From: JACVRX01 sp963819885
GTDB lineage: Bacteria > Actinomycetota > Actinomycetes > Jiangellales > Jiangellaceae
Direction: 5' to 3'
DNA length: 64,000 nt
NCBI GenBank assembly: GCA_963819885.1
Contig: CAWFXV010000027.1
Span: 62,001 to 126,000 of the forward strand
The notes below the pieces were generated by a model. That model searched no databases and was not told the origin of the DNA. It saw only the letters and a list, made by a program, of their open reading frames with translations. Shown here in pieces: positions 53,061-61,400 of the stretch (the stretch's first letter is position 1; each line of letters starts with the position of its first letter). The translations under genes were made by a program, and so were the position numbers.

Positions 53061-54047
53061 GTGGCGGACGACCTCGAGCTGACGGCCCGACCGACGACCT
53101 CAGCCGGCCTGCCCGGATCGGCTCCCGATCCGGGCATGGTCTGGGTCGGCGGCGGAACGTTTTCGATGGGGTCTGATGACCACTATCCGGAAGAAGCGCC
53201 GGCGCACCAGGTGACGGTCGATGGCTTCTGGATCGACCGCCACGCCGTGACGAACCGCGAGTTCGCTCGCTTCGTCCGCGAGACGGGACACGTCACGCTG
53301 GCCGAGCGGCCGCCCCGCGCCGAGGACTATCCAGGGGCAGACCCGGCGATGCTGGTGGCCGGGTCGAGCGTGTTCGTGTCGCCGGGCCGGCCGGTCGACC
53401 TGCGGAACGCGTACAACTGGTGGTCCTGGACTCCTGGAGCCGATTGGCGCCACCCGCAGGGTCCCGGCAGCTCGATCCGCAACAAGCCCGACCACCCCGT
53501 CGTCCACGTCGCCTGGGACGACGTCGAGGCATACGCGCAGTGGATCGGCAAGCAGTTACCGACCGAGGCCGAATGGGAGTTCGCCGCCCGCGGCGGCCTG
53601 GACGGTGCGGAGTACGCCTGGGGGGACGAAATGACTCCCGGTGGCCAGTGGATGGCCAACACGTGGCAGGGTGATTTTCCGAACCAGAACATCCGCGCCG
53701 ACGGTTACGACGGCACCGCGCCGGTGGGTCGGTACCCGCCCAACGGCTACGGACTCCTCGACATGATCGGCAACGTCTGGGAGTGGACGACCGACTGGTA
53801 CGAGGCACACGGCGCGACCAGCCACGCCTGTTGCACGGCTGACAACCCCAGGGGTGGTGATCGAAACGCCAGTGCCGATCCGGCGGACCCGTCCGCGGTG
53901 CCGCGCCGGGTGATGAAGGGCGGCTCGCACCTGTGCGCACCGAATTACTGCCGTCGCTACCGCCCCGCCGCCCGGATGGCCCAGGCTGTGGATACGAGCA
54001 CGAGCCACCTCGGCTTTCGGCTCATCGTGCGTACGAGTGCCGAGTAG
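53061..54047 (+). CDS. Formylglycine-generating enzyme (sulfatase activator)
   Basis: A 328-residue FGE-sulfatase domain protein. GMVWVGGGTFSMGSD opens the domain; QLPTEAEWEFAARGGLDG and MIGNVWEWTTDWY are family signatures. The active-site cysteines are present as CAPNYCRRYRP (Cys292 and Cys297), so it is likely a true copper-dependent FGE, not a Cys-less relative. It oxidises the CxPxR cysteine of sulfatases to formylglycine. An arylsulfatase ends at 63733, about 10 kb away, and is a candidate partner. Confidence 0.92.
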   Translation: MADDLELTARPTTSAGLPGSAPDPGMVWVGGGTFSMGSDDHYPEEAPAHQVTVDGFWIDRHAVTNREFARFVRETGHVTLAERPPRAEDYPGADPAMLVAGSSVFVSPGRPVDLRNAYNWWSWTPGADWRHPQGPGSSIRNKPDHPVVHVAWDDVEAYAQWIGKQLPTEAEWEFAARGGLDGAEYAWGDEMTPGGQWMANTWQGDFPNQNIRADGYDGTAPVGRYPPNGYGLLDMIGNVWEWTTDWYEAHGATSHACCTADNPRGGDRNASADPADPSAVPRRVMKGGSHLCAPNYCRRYRPAARMAQAVDTSTSHLGFRLIVRTSAE

Positions 54048-54060
54048 TCGGTGTGGACCG

Positions 54061-54513
54061 TCACCCGGATCGGCGTGCTTGACGGGCCAGACGCGCCGCC
54101 GTTCCCGACGTCAGGGATCCGATCGCGACGCCGGTAACCAGGTTGATCAGCGCTGTGGCGACCTTGGTCGAGAGCTCTTCCGATGATGCGAAGGGCAGCA
54201 AGGTCACGACGACGACCGCGAGGCCGATGATCCAGTTGAAGTACGCGAATGGACGGGGCACCGCGACGATGAGCAAGTGGATCAGGGCGGTCGCCAGCAG
54301 CGCTGCGATCGCGGCGGTGATGGCGTAGTTCACAGCCTCGGACTCGGTGAAACTGCCCGGAGCGATGACATCGAGGTCAAAGATGCCCGTTGCGATCAGT
54401 ACGCCGGCGGCTGCGACAAGCGCCGCCACGAGTGCGGTGGCCACTCCGCCGGCCCAAAGCCGGCCAGCGTCGACAACCGGTCGCTGCGTATACGCACGAT
54501 CATGATTGGTCAT
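54061..54513 (-). CDS. DUF6069 family membrane protein
   Basis: A 150-residue protein with four hydrophobic helices (GGVATALVAALVAAAGVLIA; YAITAAIAALLATALIHLLI; NWIIGLAVVVVTLLPF; TALINLVTGVAIGSLTS) and the DUF6069 pattern of a helix, SFTESEAVNYAI, then VPRPFAYF. The ATG at 54513 is 35 bases from dyad site 3. It is convergent with the FGE gene. Function unknown. Confidence 0.82.
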   Translation of the reverse strand: MTNHDRAYTQRPVVDAGRLWAGGVATALVAALVAAAGVLIATGIFDLDVIAPGSFTESEAVNYAITAAIAALLATALIHLLIVAVPRPFAYFNWIIGLAVVVVTLLPFASSEELSTKVATALINLVTGVAIGSLTSGTAARLARQARRSG

Positions 54514-54547
54514 GTGCGAACTATTGTCAGCGGAGGTCCTGGTTTCA

Positions 54548-54564
54548 TCACCCGACGAGGGTGA
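54548..54564. promoter_or_regulatory. Dyad site 3: TCACCC-N5-GGGTGA
   Basis: The core dyad of sites 1 and 2 with shorter arms (6-N5-6), 34 bases upstream of the DUF6069 gene on the minus strand and just after the sulP stop. Confidence 0.6.
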
Positions 54565-54585
54565 AGGTCGCCGGAGGTCCGCGCT

Positions 54586-56307
54586 TCAGTCGGGATGATG
54601 TTCGACCACCCATGCCTGCGCGTCATGCAGCGCGGCCCACGTCGACTCGCCCAGCACGGGCGTCGCACCGAACACCCGGACGGGTGAGGTCACGGTCACT
54701 CGGCCGGTCTTGGACAGAAGCTGGGCCATGTCCGGGGCGAGGCCGGACAGGTACAGGCGGCCACCGGCGGCGGCCAACTGCTCGGCGTAGGCGGCGAGGA
54801 TCCGGAAGAAGGTGGCGCCGAGTGAGGTGCGTCCACGCAGCCGTAGCACCACCGCTGGTGCCTCGGCGTCGGCCACCTCCGGTAGGCGTGCTTGCAGGGT
54901 GCGGGCGCCGGCGTAGAACAGGCTGCCGTACACGTCGAGCACGGTGACCTGGTGGCTGGTGAGGGTTCGCGGTGCGGGCTGTTCGCGGAATCGCTGGTCG
55001 TCGATCGGCACCAGTTCGACGACGGTGAGGTCCATAGCCTCCTGGTTGAGCTGGAGCAGCAACGACAGCATGACTCCCACGCCGACGGCAGCCGCGACCG
55101 GCAGGAACAACGTGGCGACGAAAGTGGCCGCCAAAGCGATCTGGGACCTGTAGCCGGTGCGCCAGATGGTGGCCAGTTCGCGGGGCCTTATGGCGCCGAT
55201 CGCGGCGAAGATCAGCACCGCGCCCAGCGTGGGCATGGCGACCTCGCCGACGACCCCAGCGAAGGCGATGAGGATGACCAGCATCCAGATGCCGGACCAG
55301 ATCGCCGCCCACCGGGTTCGCGCCCCGGCCGAGACGTTGAGGGCGGTCTGGCCTACCGAACCACCCACCGGCTGGCCGCGGAACAGGCCGGCGGCCAGGT
55401 TGCCCACCCCCTGGGCGAGGAAGTCCCGGTTCATCTTCGACGGCCGCCCGTCGGCGTTCGGTGCGGATTCGCTCACCCCGGCGCCCTGCACCAGCACGAT
55501 GACCGCGATGGCCAGCGCGTTGACGACCAGGTCGAACGAGATCAGGCTGAAATCGGGCAATGCGGGCAGCGGAATCTGCCTGGGGATCGCGCCCTGGTCG
55601 TCGACCCGGGCGACGCTGTCGGCACCGGCGATCACCACGGCGAGGGTCGGGATGATCAGCGCCACCAGCGCGCTCACCATGTTCAGGCGGGTTTTGGCCA
55701 GCCCGAACAGGATGGCCAGCGCCGCGAGTCCGGTCAGCAGGGAGGCCAGGTTGATGCTGCCCGGATGGGTGATCACGTCGAAGGCCTTCGCGATGGCGTT
55801 CGGCCCCTCGGCGGCGATGCCGGTCAGGTCGTCGAGCTGCCCGCAGATGATGTTGACCGCGATCCCGGTGAGGAATCCGGTCATCACCGCGTGGGAGACG
55901 AACCGGGTGTAGCGGCCCAACCGCAGCAAACCGGCGGCGATCATGACGATGCCGGCCAGCACCGTGAGCAGGAACAGCGCCTGCGGGCGCTGATCGGTAT
56001 CGAACCCAACCACGGCCGACCCAGCCGCCAACGCCGCCGCGGTCGTCGGCGTGATCACCATGAGCTGAGTGCTCGAAGTCAGCCCACCTGCTATCGGCCC
56101 GGCGAAGCTGGCGTACAGGCCGTGCACCGGGTTGACGCCGACGAGTACGGCCATTGCCATGCCGTCCGGAACACTGCCGATGGCGCGTGGAACGCCGGCG
56201 ACCAGGTCCTTCCCGAAGTGCTGCCGATCAGGTTTGATCGACCGGCCCCAGGATCGCAGGCCGGTGAAGCGCCCCGTGCTCGGTTGCCGGCTTGGAGTAT
56301 CCGCCAT
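54586..56307 (-). CDS. SulP family anion transporter with STAS domain
   Basis: A 573-residue transporter. The SulP membrane part starts VAGVPRAIGSVPDGMAMAVLVGVNPVHGLYA and has about ten to twelve helices. The C-terminal 110 residues form a STAS domain (VTVLDVYGSLFYAGARTL; PAVVLRLRGRTSLGATFF). Substrates of the family include sulfate and bicarbonate. Its ATG shares one base with the stop of the ZIP gene (TGATG), so the pair is co-translated. Confidence 0.9.
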   Translation of the reverse strand: MADTPSRQPSTGRFTGLRSWGRSIKPDRQHFGKDLVAGVPRAIGSVPDGMAMAVLVGVNPVHGLYASFAGPIAGGLTSSTQLMVITPTTAAALAAGSAVVGFDTDQRPQALFLLTVLAGIVMIAAGLLRLGRYTRFVSHAVMTGFLTGIAVNIICGQLDDLTGIAAEGPNAIAKAFDVITHPGSINLASLLTGLAALAILFGLAKTRLNMVSALVALIIPTLAVVIAGADSVARVDDQGAIPRQIPLPALPDFSLISFDLVVNALAIAVIVLVQGAGVSESAPNADGRPSKMNRDFLAQGVGNLAAGLFRGQPVGGSVGQTALNVSAGARTRWAAIWSGIWMLVILIAFAGVVGEVAMPTLGAVLIFAAIGAIRPRELATIWRTGYRSQIALAATFVATLFLPVAAAVGVGVMLSLLLQLNQEAMDLTVVELVPIDDQRFREQPAPRTLTSHQVTVLDVYGSLFYAGARTLQARLPEVADAEAPAVVLRLRGRTSLGATFFRILAAYAEQLAAAGGRLYLSGLAPDMAQLLSKTGRVTVTSPVRVFGATPVLGESTWAALHDAQAWVVEHHPD

Positions 56308-57037
56308 CAGGACGCCCAGCTGATCGCAAACGCGGTTGCGAAGCCGATCGTTGTCGTGATGCCGACGAGCCGGCCGCCGTACTCGTATGCCTCGGGCATC
56401 ATCGTCGTCGAGAGCATGGCCAGGATCGCGCCGCCAGCGAAGGCGAGCACGAACGCGAAGACCGACGGCGTGGCGGCTGACATGAGCTGGTAGCCCAGGG
56501 CGGCGGCCAGTCCAGACACGAGCGCGATGCCCGTCCACAGCCCGTAAACGCGGCCCCAACTCCAGCCGCTCGAACGCAGGCCGCTGGTCGCGGCAATCGA
56601 CTCCGGCAGGTTGGACAGGAACACGGCCACGAGCACCGCCACGCCGATCGATCCGGACTCGAGCAGGGTCAGCCCGAGTACCGCCGACTCCGGTACGCCG
56701 TCGAGCACGATGCCGAGCACGATGGCCAGGCCGCTGGCCGAGTGGACCGCGTTCATCTTCTTCCGGTCGCGGTAGCCCATGGTGGAGATCGCCTGGTCCC
56801 CGAGCAGGAACACCGCCATCCCGATGAAGAAGCCGATCGTCGTGGCGCGCCAGCCCGTTCGCGACGCTCGGCGGCCTCCTCGACCAGCTCGAACGCGACG
56901 GCGCTGATCAGCACACCGGACCCGAAGCCCATGATCAGCCCGAGCGTTCGTGCCGATGGCATGTTCACGGCGACGACGACAGCGCCGAGTACCAGAGACG
57001 CCGAGCCGAGCAGGCCCCAGAAGAACGCCTCGGCCAT
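56307..57037 (-). pseudogene. ZIP family metal transporter, frameshifted
   Basis: The N-terminal part (MAEAFFWGLLGSASLVLGAVV; GSGVLISAVAFELVEEAAE) and the C-terminal part (RATTIGFFIGMAVFLLGDQAI; LSNLPESIAATSGL) are both typical of ZIP transporters but lie in different frames. The change is near 56850-56870, and the total of 731 bases is one short of a multiple of three. If the base is restored the protein has about 243 residues and seven or eight helices. The ATG at 57037 has GGAGGG upstream. It is followed by sulP, and dyad site 4 is 57 bases upstream. Confidence 0.82.
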
Positions 57038-57093
57038 CGTGCCCTCCGATCGGGACAGCAGGCCAACTGTGTCCGGACGATCAGATGGTGGCA

Positions 57094-57110
57094 TCACCCC
57101 GGCCGGGTGA
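57094..57110. promoter_or_regulatory. Dyad site 4: TCACCC-N5-GGGTGA
   Basis: Core dyad identical to the other three sites, upstream of the ZIP-sulP pair and after the convergent end of the protease gene. Arms are six bases with N5. Confidence 0.6.
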
Positions 57111-57128
57111 CGGCCGGTTCAGGAGTTG

Positions 57129-58106
57129 TCAGACCCGCTCGAGCTCGATCGGAACAGCGATGACGTCGACCATCGCGCCGTTGCGCAGGACGGTCAGTGG
57201 CAGTGGTGTGCCGATCGCGTCCGCGAACAGCAGCCGCTGCAAACTCTCGGCGGCGGCGACCGGAGCTCGACCGGCCGACAGGACGAGGTCGCCGGCCTTC
57301 AGGCCCGCGCGGTCAGCCGGACCGCCCTTGACCACGTCGACGATGCGCAGGCTCTGCCGCTGCCCGATGCGCTCTGCCAGGGCGGCTGGCAGCGGAGCGG
57401 GAGTGCTCACCAGACCGAGGTAGGCCCGCCGCACCCGGCCGTCGCGCATCAGAGTCGCGAGAATGCGGCGGCTGGTCGAGTTGATCGGTACGGCAAGACC
57501 GAGTCCTACGCCGGCAACTGCGGTGTTGATTCCGACCACGCGGGCGCGGACATCTGCCAGCGCGCCGCCGGAGTTGCCTGGGTTGAGGGCGGCGTCGGTC
57601 TGGATGACGTCTTCGACGACCCGCGCGGCTTGGCCGCTGCGCGTTGGCAACGACCTGCCGAGACCGCTGACCACGCCGGCGGTCACGGAGCCGGCCAGGC
57701 CCAACGGGCTGCCGACGGCGACGACCAGCTGCCCGACGCGAAGCGTTTCAGCGTCGCCGAACTGTGCTGCCGACGGTGTCGTGCCGCGTGCGCGCACGAC
57801 TGCGAGGTCGGAAAGCGGGTCCGTCCCGGCAACGTCGAAGTCGACCTCGGTTCCGTCGGCGAACCCAACCGTCCCGCGTTGCGACCGGCCGACGACGTGC
57901 GCATTCGTGACCAGGTATCCGTCGTCGGTGAAGACCACTGCGGAGCCGGCACCCTGGTACTCATATCCCCCGCGAGATCCGCGGGTCCGGACGCTTGCCA
58001 CGTGCGGCAGCAGTTCCTCCGCAACCCGGGTAACGGCGCTCGAGTAGGCGTCCAGCGGCTCGTCGGTCTCGCCGAACCCCGGTAGGGGGGCTGCCTCGTC
58101 GCTCAT
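57129..58106 (-). CDS. HtrA/DegP-like serine protease with PDZ domain
   Basis: A 325-residue S1C protease with catalytic His70 (LVTNAHVV), Asp100 (DPLSDLAVV) and Ser179 (LNPGNSGGAL). A PDZ domain (IVDVVKGGPADRAGLKAGDLVL) covers about 225-310. There is no signal peptide or membrane helix, unlike most actinobacterial HtrA proteins, so it appears cytoplasmic. Proteins of this family degrade or refold damaged proteins. The ATG opens the reading frame at 58106; the gene is next to the stress cluster transporters. Confidence 0.88.
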   Translation of the reverse strand: MSDEAAPLPGFGETDEPLDAYSSAVTRVAEELLPHVASVRTRGSRGGYEYQGAGSAVVFTDDGYLVTNAHVVGRSQRGTVGFADGTEVDFDVAGTDPLSDLAVVRARGTTPSAAQFGDAETLRVGQLVVAVGSPLGLAGSVTAGVVSGLGRSLPTRSGQAARVVEDVIQTDAALNPGNSGGALADVRARVVGINTAVAGVGLGLAVPINSTSRRILATLMRDGRVRRAYLGLVSTPAPLPAALAERIGQRQSLRIVDVVKGGPADRAGLKAGDLVLSAGRAPVAAAESLQRLLFADAIGTPLPLTVLRNGAMVDVIAVPIELERV

Positions 58107-58362
58107 CGACTACCCCTGGTCGTTCTGATGACTCGATTACACGCGTCCAACCGCCCAGCTGTCTCGGGTGTTCCCGCTCCCGCTTTACGCCATCGGCGAA
58201 ATGACCACGGTTCACCACCCCTGCCCACGCATCACGAAGGCCTGCAGGCGTGGTGACGTACGTACTCGCCTGGTGGTGGGCGGACAGTGCTCGTGTCTGG
58301 ACTGGAACCTTGGCCGTTTCGACAAGGCACTACGCTCGGCTTCGTCGCAGGCCGCGACGCTC

Positions 58363-58437
58363 GGGGCGGTAGCTCAGCTGGTCAGAGCAGCGGACTCATA
58401 ATCCGTCAGGTCGTGGGTTCGAGTCCCACCCGCCCCA
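58363..58437 (+). tRNA. tRNA with CAT anticodon (tRNA-Met, possibly tRNA-Ile2)
   Basis: A 75-base cloverleaf: acceptor GGGGCGG/CCGCCCC, D arm TAGCTCAGCTGGTCAGAGC, anticodon loop CTCATAA (anticodon CAT), T arm around GGTTCGAGTCCCACC, discriminator A. CAT alone does not separate elongator Met from lysidine-modified Ile2. TACGCT at 58331-58336 may be the promoter -10 box. The 3' sequence CGCCCCACC is duplicated at 58440-58448. Confidence 0.93.
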
Positions 58438-58461
58438 CCCGCCCCACCGAACCTTCCACGC

Positions 58462-59358
58462 TCACATGTCCGCCACCGACTCCGCCGGCTCTCCGGGCTC
58501 AGTCGGGTCTTCCGACCGAGTCGGCCGCCCATGACGGATGAACCGACCCAACCGGCCCTCGTCCTCCGCGATGACGTTTCCGATGATCCCAGCGGCCAGG
58601 AAGACGAACGAGAGCACGTACAACGAGGCCAGGTAGGTGAATGCCACCCCGATGGACCCGTACTGGTCGGCGCTCTCCTCCAATGCGCGCGGCAGATACG
58701 CCTCGCTGGCCGGTCGCACCACCAGCATGGCCAGCGCGAATACGACGCCGCCGGGAATGAGTCGGCGCACCGGCACCCGGTTGGCCAGTAGCAGCCATGG
58801 CACGAAGGCTGCGACCAGTATGTCGAGTCCGAATGTGAGCACGAAGGTCCACGCGTTCCGTGGGGGGATCGGGTCGGTGAACCGACCGAGGGACCGGGCC
58901 ACCACAGCCGCCAGCACCAACGCCATCACCACGGCCAGCCATCGCCACGCATTGGTGAGTTGCGTCTTCGGCCGCGACAGCTGCCAGATGCTGGCCATCG
59001 CGCGGGTGAGGGCGCGGGACAGGCTGGTCGCCGACAGCAGCACGAATACCGCCCCCACAATGCCGAACGCGCTGCCGCCGGACTCGTCCAGGGCCTGCTC
59101 GAGGACATCCTGGGCGACCGGCGGCATCGAGACGGCATCCGCGAACCGTTCGGTCGTCGACTGACCGACCCAGACGAACAGCATGATCAGGAGCGGGAGC
59201 ACTGACGAAAACAGCTGAGCGGCGAGCGCCATTGCGCGGTCGAAGAGGTCGAGCCGCGCGAACCCGGCCAGGGACCCAAGCGCGATGCGACCCGGCCAGT
59301 GCTCCCTCATCGAGCGGGCAAGCTCATGCAGCCGGTCGGATTCCCGAAAGCTCGTCAT
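58462..59358 (-). CDS. YihY/BrkB family membrane protein
   Basis: A 298-residue protein with about six membrane helices and the family opening (RLDLFDRAMALAAQLFSSVLPLL, the typical Yih-like first helix). LSATSLSRALTRAMASIWQ and YGSIGVAFTYLASLYVLSFVF are typical internal segments. The C-terminus is Pro/Glu-rich and cytoplasmic. Family members were once called RNase BN in error; their transport role is unknown. A potassium channel gene ends seven bases upstream of its start. Confidence 0.85.
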   Translation of the reverse strand: MTSFRESDRLHELARSMREHWPGRIALGSLAGFARLDLFDRAMALAAQLFSSVLPLLIMLFVWVGQSTTERFADAVSMPPVAQDVLEQALDESGGSAFGIVGAVFVLLSATSLSRALTRAMASIWQLSRPKTQLTNAWRWLAVVMALVLAAVVARSLGRFTDPIPPRNAWTFVLTFGLDILVAAFVPWLLLANRVPVRRLIPGGVVFALAMLVVRPASEAYLPRALEESADQYGSIGVAFTYLASLYVLSFVFLAAGIIGNVIAEDEGRLGRFIRHGRPTRSEDPTEPGEPAESVADM

Positions 59359-59365
59359 GGCTTGT

Positions 59366-59941
59366 TCAATCCGTGGCAGTGCGGCCGTTGTTGGCGTCTG
59401 GTTGCGGACCGTTGGTGGTCTTCTGGCCCGCCTCGACTGCGCCGACGAAAACGCGAACCCCGAGGCCCAGCACGATCAGGTCCAGGATCATCTGGACCGT
59501 GACCAGCACGCGGGCCGTTTCGCTCGTTGCCGTGATATCCCCAAAGCCGACCGTGGCGAAGATGGTGACCGTGAAATACAGCGAATCGGTCCTGTTGAGC
59601 GTTTCATTGAAGTTGCTGGCATCGGCCTCAGCCATCAGGAAGTACACGGCCGCGAAGAGCAGGAGGAACAGCGGTGCGATGCCAGCGAGCGCTTCGACCG
59701 CTTTCACGGCCGGATGCCGCGATCGAATGACCGCTTTCACCTGATATGACGCAACGGCGGCCAACACGAGCAGCCCAACCGCCAAGGTTAGGCCCAACGG
59801 GACCCCAGACAGATTGTCAAGCGGGGCGACGTAGTACACAGCGACGAGAATCACCGTGACGGCTGAGGCCCGCAGCAGACCAGCTACTAGGCGCCGCCGA
59901 CGCTGCGCCCGGGATAGCGCCAGGACTGGTGCCGTGGTCAT
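59366..59941 (-). CDS. Two-pore-helix potassium channel family protein
   Basis: A 191-residue protein. The filter region is TIFATVGFGDITA, with the K+ selectivity signature TVGFGD, placed between two helices (IAPLFLLLFAAVYFLM and VLVTVQMILDLIVLGLG). Two more helices precede them. There is no RCK domain. It is likely co-transcribed with the BrkB-like gene downstream. The ATG is preceded by sequence without a strong ribosome site. Confidence 0.85.
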   Translation of the reverse strand: MTTAPVLALSRAQRRRRLVAGLLRASAVTVILVAVYYVAPLDNLSGVPLGLTLAVGLLVLAAVASYQVKAVIRSRHPAVKAVEALAGIAPLFLLLFAAVYFLMAEADASNFNETLNRTDSLYFTVTIFATVGFGDITATSETARVLVTVQMILDLIVLGLGVRVFVGAVEAGQKTTNGPQPDANNGRTATD

Positions 59942-59984
59942 GTCGTCATCCGTTCAGCCCTCAACCATGATCGAGTGGCGCATG

Positions 59985-61190
59985 TCAGTCGAGCATGCGC
60001 TGCAGGGTCGGTTGGGCGCGGTCGGCGACCTGGTCGACGAGGCCGGCCGATCGTAGGCGGGCGATGCCGCTGGTGGCGATCACGTAGAAGGGCACGGCCA
60101 AGATCAGGCCGACGATGCCGCCGAGGAGACCACCCAACGCGGTGACGACAAGTACGACCAGCGGATGGATGTCGAGGGTGCGGCCCATCACCCTGGGCTC
60201 GACGAAGTTCTCCAGCGCCAGGTTAGCGGCGAGCACTATCACCAGCATGACGGCAGCGGTGCCGATTCCGCCCTCGCCGAGAGCGATGATCACGGCCAGG
60301 CCCCCACCCAGGAAGGCGCCGATATAGGGGATGTAGCCGCCGACGAAGTTGACCACGATGATGGTGAACACCAGCGGCAGGCCGAGCAGAAGGCTGGCCA
60401 GGCCGATGACCACCGACACGACGGCGGACATGACGGTGCGGCCTCGACCGTAGTCGCGCAGGATGCGGCAGGCATCGCCGATGAAGGCGTCGACGCCGTC
60501 TCGGATCGTCGGGTCGATTTGCGCGACGACCGAGCGGCGCAGACGGGTGCCGTCCTTGAGCAGGTAGAACATGATCAGGGAGCCGAGGATGATGCCGCTG
60601 GCCAGGCCAACCAGTGAGTGAACGCCGGAGACCAGATGGGTGAGGAAGCCCTCGGCGATCGCTGGGGCCGCCTCCTGGGTTGCCGCCTGGGCCTCCTCCA
60701 ACGCGGCCGGATCGACACCAAGCGACTCGACCGCGTTGTCCTTCGCCGCATCGACCGAGGCGCTGATCTCGTCCACCTGATCGATCACACCCTGGACGGT
60801 TGCGACCACCACGGCGGTCATCAAGGCGAGCAGGCCCAGGACGATCAGCCCGGCGGCGAGAGTGGGCTTGAACCCGTGGCGTCGAAGGGATCCAACCATC
60901 GGCTTGAAGACCACGGCCAGCACGGCCGCGAACGTCAGCGGGAGCACGATCTCGCTGATCGCGCCAAGCGCGGTGACCACGATGATCGCCGCCACAACGA
61001 ACCCCACGAAGCTCCACGCCCAGACCCCCAGTCTGGGAATCCAGCGCATGAACGCCGGGGCATCACTCGGGCTCGTGTCGCGCCCGGCTGCCGAATCGCT
61101 GTCAGCACTTCCGTCGGACTGGCCGGCCGCGGACGCTGGTCCGCGGGATGCGACATCGACCTCCGGGTCGGTCCTCACACGGTCTACCAC
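59985..61190 (-). CDS. AI-2E family transporter (PerM-like)
   Basis: A 401-residue protein with about eight membrane helices. LPLTFAAVLAVVFKPMVGSL, GSLIMFYLLKDGTRLRRSVV and VNFVGGYIPYIGAFLGGGLAVI are standard family segments, and NFVEPRVMGRTLDIHPLVV near the end is its most conserved motif. The N-terminal 45 residues are Ser/Asp-rich and disordered. It starts at a GTG. Roles described for the family range from signal export to ion transport, so none is assigned. Confidence 0.87.
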   Translation of the reverse strand: MVDRVRTDPEVDVASRGPASAAGQSDGSADSDSAAGRDTSPSDAPAFMRWIPRLGVWAWSFVGFVVAAIIVVTALGAISEIVLPLTFAAVLAVVFKPMVGSLRRHGFKPTLAAGLIVLGLLALMTAVVVATVQGVIDQVDEISASVDAAKDNAVESLGVDPAALEEAQAATQEAAPAIAEGFLTHLVSGVHSLVGLASGIILGSLIMFYLLKDGTRLRRSVVAQIDPTIRDGVDAFIGDACRILRDYGRGRTVMSAVVSVVIGLASLLLGLPLVFTIIVVNFVGGYIPYIGAFLGGGLAVIIALGEGGIGTAAVMLVIVLAANLALENFVEPRVMGRTLDIHPLVVLVVTALGGLLGGIVGLILAVPFYVIATSGIARLRSAGLVDQVADRAQPTLQRMLD

Positions 61191-61388
61191 CGGCGAATCC
61201 TTTCTCGAAGGACTGCGTGGCGGCGGCCAAGTGGAGGCCGACGACGCCGCCTGTCGTCATCTCATCCAGTACACGATGTCGTCGCATCCCCCAGATTGTG
61301 TGAATTGGCGCCAGCCCGGACCGTTCCTGGCTCGCCGGGGCTCCGGCGCCACATCCGAGTTTCCGTTGAGTGACCCGACAGCTGTGCC

Positions 61389-61394
61389 TAGGAT
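61389..61394 (+). promoter_or_regulatory. Probable leaderless -10 box of the second LAL regulator
   Basis: TAGGAT is followed after six bases by the GTG at 61401. There is no Shine-Dalgarno sequence. Confidence 0.5.
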
Positions 61395-61400
61395 CCGATC

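Noticed and set aside
54673..54686. CACCC-N4-GGGTG inside sulP, similar to the dyad sites
   Set aside because: Spacer is four bases, not five, arms are shorter, and it lies inside coding sequence near the 3' end of the gene.
54892..56493. 533-codon plus-strand frame opposite sulP and the ZIP gene
   Set aside because: Antisense shadow, rich in Asp, Gly and His without motifs; sulP on the other strand is a clear SulP-STAS protein.
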